Positions 24,060 to 36,657 of a stretch of DNA of 64,000 nt are shown here, in pieces. The number at the start of each line of letters is the position of its first letter. The first letter of the stretch is position 1. The notes under the pieces were generated by a model. That model was not told the DNA's origin, did not search any database, and was given only the letters and a program-made list of their open reading frames with translations. Source of the stretch: Eudorina sp. 2006-703-Eu-15 (Eukaryota > Chlorophyta > Chlorophyceae > Chlamydomonadales > Volvocaceae); NCBI GenBank assembly GCA_003117195.1, contig BDSI01000030.1, positions 1,079,355 to 1,143,354 of the forward strand, read 5' to 3'. A program made the position numbers and the translations under genes.

Positions 24060-26380
24060 GCAGCGCCAGGAACCATAGTACGGGGCTGGAGTTTGCCTTC
24101 TGCGTCTTCCACACGTGTCAAGCGGTGGACAGGGTCCTGAAGGCGGCTCCCATCAGCAAGGCAACCCGCGCGGAAGTGCTCGACGCTCTGCGCCCGTTGG
24201 TCTTTGCGCGGACGTACTCTGCCTTTGCCCGGGCCGAGGCGGACTTTTTGGACCTGTAGTGCGTCAAGTCCGTCCCGGGGTTCGTCGCCTACTACCAGCA
24301 GAACTGGGGAGGGCGTCAGGCGAACAGGTATGTTACCGGCTAAGATGGGCTGTGCGGGGTGGCTTCGTGAGTTGACAGGGGACCCGTCCACCGTGGTGTA
24401 AGGCCGCACAGCAAGAGTATAAGCTCTCGTCTTCCTTATTTCCCATCCACAGGTGGGCGACCTTCGGCCGACAGCTGGACATGACCACGACCAACCACCT
24501 AGAGCGCTTCTGGCAAACGCTCAAGCACAGCTTCCTGAACCACCGCACCAAGTCGTCACTATCGGAGCTCGTCCGTGTCGTCGTGACCCAGGTAAGAGCA
24601 GCACGGGGTACTTTTCCTATTAGCTACTTCTCTGTGTTCAACGGTGCAGTGCCAAGCCCAAAGTAGGCCTAAGGCACCATACCCTTTACCCCGACCCTTC
24701 CCTGTCGCGTATCCTTTCCTTTTGCAGGTGATGCCACAGCAAATCCGCGACGCGTCGCTGCGACGCCACCAGCTGCGCACGTCCAACCAGGCGCGCAGGG
24801 TCTTGATCCACCAGCACAAGGTGACGTCGCTGGTGCAGAGCGCGCAGCAGTCCATGCAGTGCTGCGTTCCCGCGCTGGGCCTGGTGCTGGTGCGGAGCAT
24901 GGACAGTGTTGAGAACGGCTCCAATGGCGGTGTGGCGGGTGGCAGCCAGGACTACGACTCCGATGATGCCCGTGAGGAACAGCAGCGGCAGCAACAGCGA
25001 CCTACGGAGTACCACGTGTGCCTTGCCGATGCGACGTGCTCCTGTCCCTCGGCCAGGTATGCGCGTGTCTGCAAGCACCTGGAGGCCGTTGCGGAGGCCA
25101 CGTACAGTGCAGTCTCGGCCGCCGAAGCCAGTGGACGTGACGACGCGGCCGGGGGTGCTGCCGCAGCCGTCGCAAGGGTTCAGGTGACGTTCCGCCTCCT
25201 GACTGCCGGCGCGGAGGTGCTGTTGACGCACGACAAGCTGCGGCGCCGGGAGTCACCGGGTGGAGGGGCGGGCAGTGATGTCTACCCGGTCCATCAGTAC
25301 CCGGACATGGCCGCGCTGTTGGGACCGGCTCCGGCCCCTGGTCAGCCGGGCCGTTTGCTGCCACACGCGCCCGTGGTCACGCTGGGCCCGGAGGTCCACT
25401 GCTCCTGCAGCGCCTTCCACTGCCACGGGCTGTGCCCTCACAGCGTCGTGTCAACAATACCCCTGCCGCTCTCCCCAGACCTGCGGGCGAACGGGGCGTT
25501 ACAGCAGGCCATCTCGCTGGCGGCTGTCGCCCAAGCCAGCCGCAGCGGACAGGAGCGCCTGGCGCAATCGCTTGCGAAGCCCCTGCCACCGGCACCGGAC
25601 CCGGTCACAGAGGAGTTGGCGGAGCGTGTAGGCAAACAAACGCTGTCACGGCTGAAGGAGCTGGAGGGCCGGGCGTCCGAGTTCGAGCATCCGGTGATGT
25701 GGGGCAGCACCGCGCCCCCTCAGTATGTGGCGCGGGCTGCCGACGGGCGTGGCGCGGTGGTGCAGGCTGCCATCCACCCGACAGAAGTCAAAGAGCGCTT
25801 CGGCCGCATGGTGGATGGCATGACGGAGGAGCAGCTGCGGCACGCGGTGTCTCAGTTGACAGGGGCAGCGGCGGAACCATCTGCAGCAGCCGCGTGTGCA
25901 TTGACGCCACAGAGTGCAAAGCCGTCGGGGGCTGGCGTGCCACGTGGCAGCGGCGACGCCGGTGTAAGGTCGCCGCAAGAAGCGGGCGGTCTGGTGCCAG
26001 GCTCGGCGGGAGCGTCAGCGCGCGGTAACCGGCAGGATTCGCACAACAAGCTCCGGCCGCTGTTCCCCGGGCGCAAGCGAAAGCGTGCAGCCGTGGGAGT
26101 CGTGGCGGATGGCAGCGCTGGTAGTGGCGCCTTCGCGGATCAGTACGGACCGGGGCCGCCAAATGAAGAGGGCGCCGCCGTGGATGGCGGCGTCGCTGGC
26201 GGTGCCCACGCGGCGCGGGAGGGGTTGGGACACGCGGAGGTGGCGGGAACGGGGGCGGGGATGGCCGGGGACGGTCCGAAGCTGTTGCGGGTAAGCGGGC
26301 ACGGGAGGCCCACGAAACCCAGAGAGGGATTGGGTGGCAAGACCAGGCGGCGGAGGGGGAAGAAGGTTTCCGCCGACTAG
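24060..26380 (+). pseudogene. Decayed MULE transposase with two SWIM zinc fingers
   Basis: Three exons connect in frame: about 24060-24327, 24453-24591 and 24728-26380. The first reads FAFCVFHTCQAVDRVLKAAP, resembling the MULE segment with a conserved FHxxQA block, but contains an in-frame TAG at 24257-24259. The second encodes TTTNHLERFWQTLKHSFLNH, like the MULE stretch TTNxxExxxxxLK. The third carries a SWIM finger (CSCPSARYARVCKHL, near 25039) and a second CxC...CxH cluster (CSCSAFHCHGLCPH, near 25400), then a low-complexity tail ending in a basic patch (KTRRRRGKK). The catalytic D-D-E core expected upstream is not visible. The stop and missing core indicate a non-autonomous copy. Confidence 0.75.
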
Positions 26381-26964
26381 CGCCTTGTGGAGTGCGCGGA
26401 ATTGTACATACGCCAAGTACATAGTGTTGTACGGTATACGACACGAGACAGCTTGCGCGGCTGTGTAGGGCGAGCAGGGGCTGTACGGTGTTCGACACGA
26501 GACAGCTTGTGCGGATATGAATACGGATATGGGACCGGCAGGAGATTGTAATCGCCAATTGCTCTACACAGTTGTCTGATACGGACACGTCACAGGCATC
26601 AGACACGTTCCAACTCGCACAGTGCATGCCTCGCCGGCATTTGTCTGCTACGGACACGTCAAAGGCATCAGACATACTCAACCTCGGTTCGTCCGTGCAA
26701 CAATGATCCCGATCGTCACAAGGCTTGATGTGTGACGGACCCCGCTGTTGCCCTTGACCAGACCAATGTGCACTGGGCATATTTCAGCCCACGTCCTGAT
26801 GTGCTTTTGAATGTCTCCTCGCCATACTAGCTATTCAGCACAGAAAACATAAGGGCGGTGTGGTTCTTGGTGGATTACAAGACTGCTGCTGGGGAAACGT
26901 CGAAGTTGAGAGGTGTGAGGTATCATTTCTGGTCGCAATGGATATCGCTTCTTTAAAAGCCGTC

Positions 26965-27218
26965 AAGAAACGTATAGCTATAAGCGGAAATGCAACGGAC
27001 GCTGCCTGGCAAGGAGCTTATGTGAACCGGTCTTGCATGACAAACGCGAGTTTGGAGATGTCAAGTTTCTCCCTGCCTCTTTATTGCAACGAACAGTGCT
27101 ATCAAAACTATAACACGTAGACACGTTGCCGTTGCGTGAACCGCACTGGCAACGAAGCATGTTTCACCGCTCCAGGGCGGCGTCTCATATTGGCCGGGTG
27201 TCCGCGCGGGCGTGCAGC
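26965..27218 (-). repeat. Right terminal inverted repeat of the MULE
   Basis: Reverse complement of the left terminus (23121-23370), ending directly at the target duplication. Confidence 0.93.
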
Positions 27219-27227
27219 TAATAGTGA
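27219..27227. repeat. Right 9-bp target-site duplication
   Basis: TAATAGTGA, identical to 23112-23120. Confidence 0.88.
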
Positions 27228-27663
27228 CGAACACATTGGATAACCCCGCGGTAACAACATGACAGAATGGATCTTCAAAGATGGACTTTACTGCAGTTTG
27301 ATCAAGGCAACTCAAGGAAGAGCTCTGACTTTTGGATGACATGTGAATAACGACATGTTGTACAGTACGTTAGTACAATGTCGGGAAACTACATTATGAC
27401 CATTGGTATAATTGGATCTAAGCCAGCCCTCTTCTGGGTCCTAAAGGTCGTGCATTTAAGTTACCTAGCCCTGTATGTTAAGAGAAGCTTGAGAGCTCCA
27501 GGATAAATTGCTTGTGACATGTAAGCCCTGCAATCCATTACTGATATTGTGAATTACAGAATAGGTCCGCCAATTCCAATGTATCATTGTATGTCGCGTG
27601 AAAGGTCCTGACCCATCAGGTCCTTGCCAACAAGTTTATAGATCACTGCCTGATAAACCAGAC

Positions 27664-30600
27664 ATGGAGGGCAGTGAAGATTATGCGAAGCGTTCGGAGC
27701 GTGTGAAGGCCTTGCTCTCGAGCTATTATGGAGAGTCTGGACCTGGCACAGCGCCCCAGCCCAGTGCTCCGTCGCAGTCAGGGGCAACCGCGGCGAGGGG
27801 CCCAGTCGCACCACATCTTGGGGGCATTGCCGCCATTGACACTCCAACGTTCAACGCCGATCAGCACACGTCGGACATCCTGCGCATTTTCTCGCTTGAA
27901 AAGTTGATGGTTGAGCACAGGAATATGGCCAGGGAGATAAAGAACATTGACTCGGATATGCAGCAACTGGTTTATGAAAACTATAACAAGTTCATCACCG
28001 CCACGGACACCATCCGCACAATGAAATCGAGTATCGACGCCATGGAGAGCGACATGAGCAGACTGCAGCAGACTGCCAGTAAGATGGGAACATTGCGTGG
28101 CTGTGGGACAGGGCTTTGCACGGCATGACAGGCCGGCGTACTGCAACCAGATGCCGTACCGTGTGGCTTCGGCTGAACCAGGCCACTTCCACGGTTGCAT
28201 GTTGGTCTTCATTTACTACTGACCGAATGTCCAGGAAGCCTCTTGAACTGTTGGTGGGGTACCCGATGTATCTCTGGTGCCTCGCCTCGTCAGTTACCAC
28301 CGTCACCGCCCTGCAGGCGTCGTGGCGGAGAAATCATTATCCGTCAGCAACAAATTGCAGCAGCGCCGCGAAAGCATGGAGCAGCTGTACAAGGTGCAGC
28401 GGTTATTGCGCAAGCTCCAGGTGCGGGGTTCCATGGAGCTGGGCACATGGGCACTGCGGCCGCTGCCGGACAAGCGCCCGGCAGCCCGGCGCTTGTCCGG
28501 CGCGGACCGGCTGCTCACTCACCGAGCATGCATAGGATGGATTTACCTGGATTAAACGGGCCTGGGTGATTGGAACGGACCTGGTGGGTGCTTTCAATAT
28601 ATGCCGATGTGCTGCGCTGCGCGGCGGGGTCCCTCTGATGTGCTGCGCGGCGGGGTCCTCAAGCTGGAACCGTGTCCCACCGTCACGGCACCACTCGCCT
28701 GAATGGTCGCCCGCATGACTTGCCTCGTTTCGCTCTGCCCGCCACGTAGACTGTGTTCGACCTGCCCCGCAAAATGCGAGCGGCGTTGGAGGAGGACGCG
28801 CTGGACACGGCCGTTGGCCTGTACGCCGAGGCGCAGCCGCTGTTGCACAAGTACGGTGGCAGAGGAACGTTCAAAGTCATCGCGCTGGAGAGCGATTTCG
28901 TGGCTCAGGAGATTTCACAGGTAGGTGGCTTGGGACTAGGACACAGCAGCCCCCGGGCCGTCGTGGCCGCAGGAAGTCAGGCTGAGATGCAGAGTGTGGT
29001 CTTCGTTGCGCGCGATTCCTGACGGACCTTGAGCTTTGTCCCGAATACTGCAACGGGGATGTGATGGGCTGAGCAGCATTTGACCGCCGAGGAAGGAAAG
29101 GTGGTCGCGCCGGGCACGCCATTGATCGTAGGGACGAGCAGCGGCGAGGGGCTGCAGCAGCTAGTTAGCAGTCATGGGCCAGGCCGACAGCGGGCGAAGC
29201 AACTGATTCGCCGCAAGCCGCTTGCCCTATTTTCGCCCGCAGCTTCTCAAGAAGCGGCTCATGGAGCGCAAGGATGATGCCGAGCAGTGCGTGCTGCTGC
29301 TCCGCAAGCTGGGCGAGCCCGACGACACGCTGCAGGTACGTGACCGTGGACAAAAGTGCGACCCACGGATCATTCCGACTTATAATATCCGCGCGTGCTC
29401 TGGTTTTTCAACGGTTACCACCTACTGGTGTTTCGGAGCATGTCAACAATGCTGTCTTCTAAGGTAATGATACATACCGCCGGCTGGTTGTGCATACCTT
29501 ACGACCGCAGGACAAGTATCTGTCCGGGCGTGTGGCCCGCATCAAGCGGGTGCTGGCGGAGGCGGCAATCGTGGCGGACGCCATGGCGGCGTCGATGGCG
29601 GCGACTGCCGGCGGCCAGGCGCAGCTCTTGCAGCCGCCACCGAAAGCACAGGTGAGTCACACAGCCGCAACGCTTCGGTTGCGCGTCGTTTGGTGCGTCA
29701 GGCCTATAAACACGTTGCCCCTGTAAAATTGATCCGCAACACACGATTAAGAGTGTATCCTCATGTTTTCGAGACTGAGCTTTGGTGAATAAGCAACACG
29801 TTGCTTTTCTCCCGTCCCGCTACCAGCTGGCGGCGCCCGAGTCTTGGGGTTGGACGGGTGGGCAACCCCCGCAGCTGCGCGCCTTCGTACGGGCACTGGA
29901 CGAAAAGTTCATCAACAGCGTGCAGGTGAGGGCAGCTGGCTTGTCTGGGCCTTGCGCGACCGAGACGAACGGATTATGGACGGTTGCCGGGTTTACTGAT
30001 GGCTATGAGACTGGAAGGTTCAAGTCGGCGCAATCATGCCGTAGTTGCAGTTTCTGACATCATCGTGAACACCGAAAGAGGCCGCGCTGCGACTCGCCGC
30101 TCGTCGACTTCGTCGTCATGTGCGTTTCGTAAAACCCGTAGGCAGGGCGCGGAAGCCTGTCCACACTGTTAATGATGCTGCTACTACTGTATGCGTATGT
30201 GCGCTTACAATGAGCGAGGTCTAGCCGGTCGTTGTGGCTGCTGCCGCGATCTGCGCGATTGCCTCGCCACCGCACTGTCATGGTCGATAGGACAGCTCCT
30301 TGATTGCCGTTTCCTTGGGCGGCCTTCACGTTCACAATGATCGACGTCAACCCCGGACATCGGCGGCAACCCCGTGCAGGAGACGGTGGTCAACGTGATC
30401 CGCTTCTTCCTGCCCGAGGGGTCGGAGGACAGCCCGGAGGTAGGGGCTCCGTTCATCCCGGCCGCTCCACTGCCTGCCGGCCCTCACCTGCACCAATGTG
30501 TCCGGGCTTGTGTGTTCAATGAGAGACTCGCCCGAGTCACCCCGGTTCGGGCTTGCGTGTGTAGGAGAGGAGAGGGGGGTTACAGGAGATGGTAGACGAT

Positions 30601-33600
30601 TGAAGCTGCGATGCTGGCAGTGCAAAGGGGGTAGCCGCTTCGGCTTTCAACCATGCTGATACCGGGGCCCCTCTCGTCCATGACGGACAGACAGGTCTTG
30701 CATGTGGGCTCATCCCCTTGGCGCCGCCCGTTCCGCAGGCTGCCGCTGCCAAGCGAAAGCCCTTGGTGGCGCTCTCACGTGAGCTGTTCGCCGAGTACTT
30801 CAACATCGTGCGGTGAGCAGTAAATGGGGCGTGGGGGAGTCATAGTGGCTCCTGCTGAACCCCCACATGCTGGGCCGCCTGTAATCGCGCTGTACGCGAT
30901 TTCCGCGAGGCTGCTGCGACCTTCCTGACGGGCCGGGGTGGCGGTCTAACGGAGAGCTGTGGTGCTGCTGTTGTGAAGTGCCGGTTATGGGCTTTTGAGG
31001 TTGGCAGCCATGGCAGTGGACCCGTGGATTATTGTCAGTAGGCTGAGAGATGTCGCGTCCTCACCAGACGATTCATGTTTTGGGTCGAAGCTGAGGAGTT
31101 AGGGGCTTCCCGTGTGGCCGCGCAGACGGGTGGTCACGGACGCGGCAAAGGCGGGCGTGCTCAGGGGCTCCCTGCTGCGCGAGGCCCGGGCCGAGGCGTC
31201 GAAGGCGGGCCCCAGCGCAGCGCTGGCGGTCAACTCGCCGGCGCTGGAGCAGCTCAGCAGCGACTGGGGCGCGGAGGCCATTGCGCAGGTGCGTGTGGCG
31301 CAAGCGCATGCGGACATACGTGGAACCCCCTGGTTGCACACACACACACACACACCTCTGGGTCGGGTGGGTCTCTTCTCTAAACACACACACACCTCCG
31401 CGTCTTTTGGCGGGCGCCAGTCACAGTCGCAGTATGTGAAGCGTGGCTGTAAGCTGATGCCCGCCGCATGCGCTCCTGTGTGCCACTGTTTCCCGCGGAG
31501 CTTGACACCCAGCTGTCCCATTTCCACTTTCCAGCCTCGGGCGTCCTGCGCTTAAGGAAGTACACATTTCCTTTGCATGGCGCGCTCCCACGCAGGCCCT
31601 GTCCACCATGTCAATCGATGTGGGTCTGCTGGCGGCCCATCTGCCGGAGCTGCAGTTGAAGGAGCGGGCGCTCGAGGTGGTGCAGGTGGGTGGAAGGCAG
31701 TAGGGCGGAGGCGCAAGTCGGCCGGCATCCCGGCGGAGGCTGTCCGCCTCCTGTCTTTGTCTAGAGGCGCGTTCTGGTGAAGGCATTAGCAAGGCCGTCA
31801 TGACGGCCCGACCACCCGGTCGGCGAATCCATCAAAGCTTAAAGATCTACCACCTCTTTCTTTGCCGTCTACGAATGTAGCAGTGGCTTATGCAGTCATG
31901 CTGTATCTGCCGGGCCCGAGCTGACCATGGTGGAGCCCCCTCCCCGGTATCTCATCTCGTTGGGCCCTTCTCACAGGCCGCCATCCAGCAGCACGTGACG
32001 TTGTCTTTCGCGGCGCTGAAGCAGCGCGTCATCGACGCGGCCGTGGCGGTGCGCACGGCGCTGGCGGCGGAGGCAGCCGACGGCGCGGGCGCGGGCGGGA
32101 TCGGCGCCGGCCACGTCGGCAGCGGCGGGTCGGGGACGGGGGCAATTCTGCGGCAGGGCAGCGCCTACGTTGCGGAGCTGCTGCAGCGAGGCCTGGCGGT
32201 GCTGCTGCAGGTGGGGCGGAGCGGTGCATACCGCACATAGGACCCCGGATCGCCCCCCGGGTGCCCGAGCGCCTGAACGGCATATCCTGACATTTCCTTC
32301 ATCATTCTCAATCCGGTGTGCACTCCTCCTTCCAGACATACTGCGCAAATCTGTTAGCGTCGCCGATGTGTTATGCTCCTGCTGGGTGACCTTTTTTTCC
32401 TATGTTCTGCCCGTTTGGTTACTGCCTCAGGGTCTGCGCGGCTACGAGTCAGCGGGCGGGTCCCGGCTGCTGGCTTCCTGGCGGGACCAGTGGGTGGACC
32501 TGGTCCAGGGCGGCCTGCAGAGCTTCTTCGGCGGTCTGCTGCTGGCCTCCCTGGAGCTGGCGGCGCTTAGGTGGGGCGGCTTCGCGCGAGTGGAAGGGCC
32601 GCAGCCGGCCTGACGCGCCGCGGCCTTACACGCTACGGGATGATGATGGGGGATAACCCGTAACCCCTGGGCGATCACGGTGTCGTCGGTGCGCTGTTTT
32701 TGCGAGGGCTGCTGTTGCATCCCAGGGAGCGCGCGCGTAAGATACGATGGCGGATGATGAGAGCACTGAGACAATGCATGCGAGGTGCAACGGGTGGTCG
32801 CACGCTGGTGCAAGAGGGCCACAAATTCCAGGATGTTTCTCCCCCCGCTCCTTAAGGCGTTCAGAGGACAATGTTCGGCTGGAGCCATCAGTCTCAGCTG
32901 GGTTTCTGTTCAGTCAGCAGAGCTCCAGGATGTACGTGATGAGGTCGAGCAGATGGCAAGCCGGGCAGTGGCGTTCTCTGTGTGACGTGCAGGTACGACG
33001 GTGGCGACCTGATGCGTGAGGCTCTCAAGGCGAGCGGCGCGGCGGGCGGCGGGTTGGCGGGGCCCGGCGGCGGGCCCGACCTCATGGGGCCGCCGCCAGG
33101 TGGTGCCGGCGGCGCCGCAGCAGCACAGGAGCTAGTCAAGCCAGGTGCGGTGGGGACTGGCAGAAATGCACACCCGGACCTGGCCATTGGCCCATCGCAG
33201 TTGGGTGTGGAGAGGTATGAAGCCTTGGCATCGATGGCGCAATGCACTTAGGCCAATGCACCCGGGCGTCGATGGAGCAATGCACCTACCGCAAGTCGCG
33301 ACGAGCCGCAGCCGCGGGGCGCGGCCTATGGTAGGTGCATTGCTCCATTGACAGGGCAGCGCGTCGACAGGCGTGGCTGGTCACCAGGACCCCTCACAGT
33401 GGTGTGATTTTGGCGTCAGGCGAGCGCGTCAATGACCGTTCATCCGCACCCACACGGTGCTCCGTACAGTCATTCGCCCCGCTCCGCGCCGTCTGCAGGC
33501 TTGGTATTGTTGCTGGCCAAGATGTGCAAGTTCCTGGAGCAGGTTATGGTCCCATGGGTCATGGAGACCATCGCGGCGTCGTTCGCCAGCGCCAGCGGAC

Positions 33601-36137
33601 CTGGCGGCGGCGGCGGTGGCGGCAGCGGGGACCTTCCGCCGTCCTTTGTGCCGGGCGAGGTGCGGTGGTCATCTGCCGGATCAATTGGTTTGCTGCTTGG
33701 GAAAGGAGGGAGTCGGGATGCAGGCAGAAAGATAAGCCCCCGGGTGCGGAGTAAGACTCGCTGTGAATCACAGGGATGGGTACCCGGCGACCCTCCCACA
33801 GCCCTGCCCGTGTCGCACCCCACTCCCAATACCCCTCACACCTACCATGCCCAGCGCAGGGTCTGTGTTGCGCAGACATCGTCGGACTGCGGCCCTGCCG
33901 GCAGACCTTCCGCACTTCCCGAAGCGAACTAAGCAAGCCGCCCCCCTGTCGCCCAACTGCAACCCAGGTGGCCCGCCGACTGTCCGCCGCGTCCTCGGCC
34001 ATGGTGCTGGCGTACGTGGAGATGCACGGGCGGCAGCTGAGCGTCATGGTCCGCAGGTGGGAGGGAGAACGGGCCGCAGCGTGGGCACGAGGGACCGCAT
34101 TACGCGAGGCGGGGGGGAGGGCGCACCTGACGAGTCGAATCAGCATGCGCTGCCTCCAGGGCCCTGTCGGCGACGCAGCAAATTGGTGTCCTGTGAATCA
34201 TGTGCGCTTGATGCTCGCATGCCCAACATTCCCACTCTTTGGTTTTATAAGTCATCGTGCTGCTCCGCAACCTTTTTCTCCGTCGCTCCAATACAACCCC
34301 CTGTCCAACACAACAGGTCTACCGCCTCGGTGAGCTGGCTGACCTGCAAGGAGCCGCGGGGCCCCCGGCCCGTATGCTCGCTGCTGCTGGAGCGGCTGGG
34401 GCGTGTAGAGGCGGAGGCGGCAGGGCTGCTGGACGAGCCAGGCAGCGGCATGGGCGCGGGAGTCGCACCAGGCCACGGCACGGGACGCGCCGGTGAGTAG
34501 GGCTTGGGGGCAAGCACGCCAGTTCCTCGGCGCTTTCCAGCTCTGATGAGCGTGGGTGGCATGGACGTGGGATGGCATGGCCCGGGTCGGTGTGTCGGTA
34601 TGTTCGGTCGTAGTAGGAGTTGCCAGGAAATGGTCAGGACGAAGCACAGGGCGTTCGTTGGGGGAGGGGCGGTGACGGACATAGGGGGCACGCCGGCCAG
34701 CCCATGTGTTTGAACAGACCCATGGTACCCGCCCACCGCGGCGTTGCAAGAGGTGCGGCGGCAAATCCTTTGGTTTGCGCGTCGTCATTATTGTCATCCT
34801 TGTTTGAACTGTGTTCCACCTGCGCCGTCCTCACCGCAGACGACCAGCCCGGAGGGGCCGGCACGGGCAACCCGATTGGGCTGTACGGCAGCAGCGGCGC
34901 GTTCGGCGGCGGAGACTCGAGCGCCGTGGAGCGGAACGTGGCGAAGCTATTCCGGGAGAAGGTGCGTTGCGGGCCCCGGCGCCCCCGGCATCGTGCAGGG
35001 GTGCAGGTCCTGGCGGAATACAGCGGCCTCACTCGCTTCCGTGCGGGAGGCCCGCTGCCAAAGTTCGGGCGAGACGTTTCTATCGCAGCATTTTGTAGAG
35101 AAGAAGCCCACGACCGGGCGATCTGCAGATTCGATGGGCCTGTGACGTCGACCACTGGTAATCTGGTTTTTTCAGTTCGAGCCGCGCACGAACTCATTTA
35201 TGGATCCAAATCATCAACAGGTGTCGTTGGTGAGCAAGAGTTGGTGCCTTGTCCTGCCCTGGTCTGCACCGACCCCCAGGTCCACATGACCGGCTCGGTG
35301 CCGCTGTCCTCTCCCGCCATCCTGGCGGCCATCGCCAGTGTGGCGCTTAAGAGCTTGCTGGAGAGCATCCGGCTGGAGGTAGGGTAGCGGGGTCGGGCTG
35401 GTTGGGAGATTGAACGAGGGGTTCCCCGTGTCAGTGATCTTCGGCGGTGACCTAGAGTGGACAAGGGGCGGCTGCGTGTGGGTGTACTCAATGTGTTTTT
35501 GAACGGAAGCCGGCGTCTGGTCTGCAACTATATATTCAATGTGTTGTTGAACGGAAGCCGGCGTCTGGTCTGCGATGACTACCTTCTTGAGCGTTATGAT
35601 GCTGAATCGATGCGTCGCTTGATCTCCGCTGTTGTTGCCAGACGCTGGGGCGCGCTGGTCTGCAGCAGCTGCAGCTGGACGTGGCATCGCTGCGGCCCCA
35701 GCTGCGCCGATTCTTACTTCGCGGCGGGGGCAGCAAGGGCGACGGCGCGGCGGTTGTGGAGCAGCTGTTGGAGGACGTCGTCCTTTCGGGTGGGTGCGGC
35801 TGGGATGGGCGGGGGCGACTGGGGTGTGCATGCGCGGTCGGTGGGCAGGGTCGTGCCGAATTGCATGTGTGCGGGGCTCTGCAGGGGAGAGAAGGCCGGT
35901 TGAGCCGGTGACTGCTGGGGACCTAGTTCTGCTTGTATCCACGAATGTTCGCGCAGTGTATAACCCCTAAGCTGCTTGGATTGATTGACAGTTTGCGTGC
36001 TTGGCACGGCCGAACTTAACCGCGTTGATTGTGGTGTCCCGAACTTTTGCGCAGCGACTGAACGATGTGTGGAGCCCCAACTTCTCGAGGCGGCAGTGGT
36101 GGAGAGGATCTTGGCTAGTGCCTCCTCGGACCGATAG
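27664..36137 (+). CDS. VPS51: VPS51, subunit of GARP/EARP vesicle-tethering complexes
   Basis: VPS51 is the subunit shared by GARP (retrograde endosome-to-trans-Golgi tethering, with VPS52/53/54) and EARP (endosomal recycling). Twenty exons join perfectly: 27664-28078, 28317-28420, 28750-28920, 29243-29335, 29511-29651, 29827-29925, 30380-30439, 30739-30812, 31126-31288, 31596-31685, 31977-32210, 32431-32570, 32993-33144, 33499-33659, 33968-34056, 34317-34492, 34840-34961, 35280-35378, 35642-35789, 36055-36137; 2814 nt, 937 residues. The N-terminal coiled-coil is strongly conserved: RVKALLSSYYG, then IDSDMQQLVYENYNKFITAT and DTIRTMKSSIDAMESDMSRL. Exon 2-3 sequence RRLLRKLQ-like/FDLPRKM and C-terminal GRAGLQQLQLDVASLRPQL and CVEPQLLEAAVVERIL also match the family. 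The extra length over animal VPS51 (about 780) comes from Gly/Ala-rich inserts. The start is the first ATG of the conserved frame. Confidence 0.96.
31339..31396. repeat. Two CA dinucleotide runs
   Basis: Short (CA)n tracts separated by about 30 bp in VPS51 intron 9. Confidence 0.9.
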
Positions 36138-36657
36138 AAACCGGACAGAGACCGAACGGCGGCGGTCCGCCTATCGCGAGCGTGGAGTACGCTTGCAGCA
36201 ACCTCGGCAAGAATTATGTGCCATGACTGGGAATTAGCAAGCTGTAGAAGGTGTGATTGTCTGCAAATTGGAATGTCCGCGCGGAGCGGGCCATTGTGCA
36301 TTCCACCCTACCTGGCATCGGAGTCAGGATGTAAAAATATTAGGCAAGGTGTAGTCACTGCCCCATTATTGTCGTCGTCACCGCGCTGGCAGGCGTGGAG
36401 ATCTTAACCTTGGTCCGTACTCCGTAAAATGGGTCAAGAAGTACTCCAGTTACGTTAAGTTTTCTCACAGTATTTATTTTAGACAGGCCTTCAGTTTCGT
36501 CAGTCGCGCTGACCGCTGTGCGCTGTATGCCTTTGGCGTTACTTGTCCTTGGACGAAGCGGCTGGGGAATAACCCACTTTGCCGCTGCTTCATTAGATCT
36601 ACTGCGCATGGGCCTTTACAATAATCAAATTATATTAGAAGGTTCGGTGTTCAGGAG
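36138..36657. other. Intergenic, VPS51 to BTB gene
   Basis: About 520 bp without a gene, holding the VPS51 3' UTR and presumably the promoter of the BTB gene. An AT-rich stretch (TAATCAAATTATATTAGAAG) lies 20-40 bp before the BTB start codon. Confidence 0.6.
36330..36334 (+). terminator. Candidate TGTAA poly(A) signal of VPS51
   Basis: TGTAA 193 nt after the VPS51 stop codon, inside otherwise non-coding DNA. Confidence 0.45.

Larger units (their letters stand above)
23121..27218 (+). mobile_element. MULE (Mutator-like) DNA transposon, 4098 bp
   Basis: Both ends carry inverted repeats of about 250 bp differing at only about ten positions plus small changes at the extreme tips, flanked by a perfect 9-bp direct repeat. 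Inside is a transposase-like gene whose C-terminal half carries MULE-like sequence and SWIM zinc fingers. Long inverted termini, 9-bp duplication and SWIM domain together define a MULE. The near identity of the termini suggests a fairly recent insertion. The right end is 446 bp from the VPS51 start codon. Confidence 0.9.
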
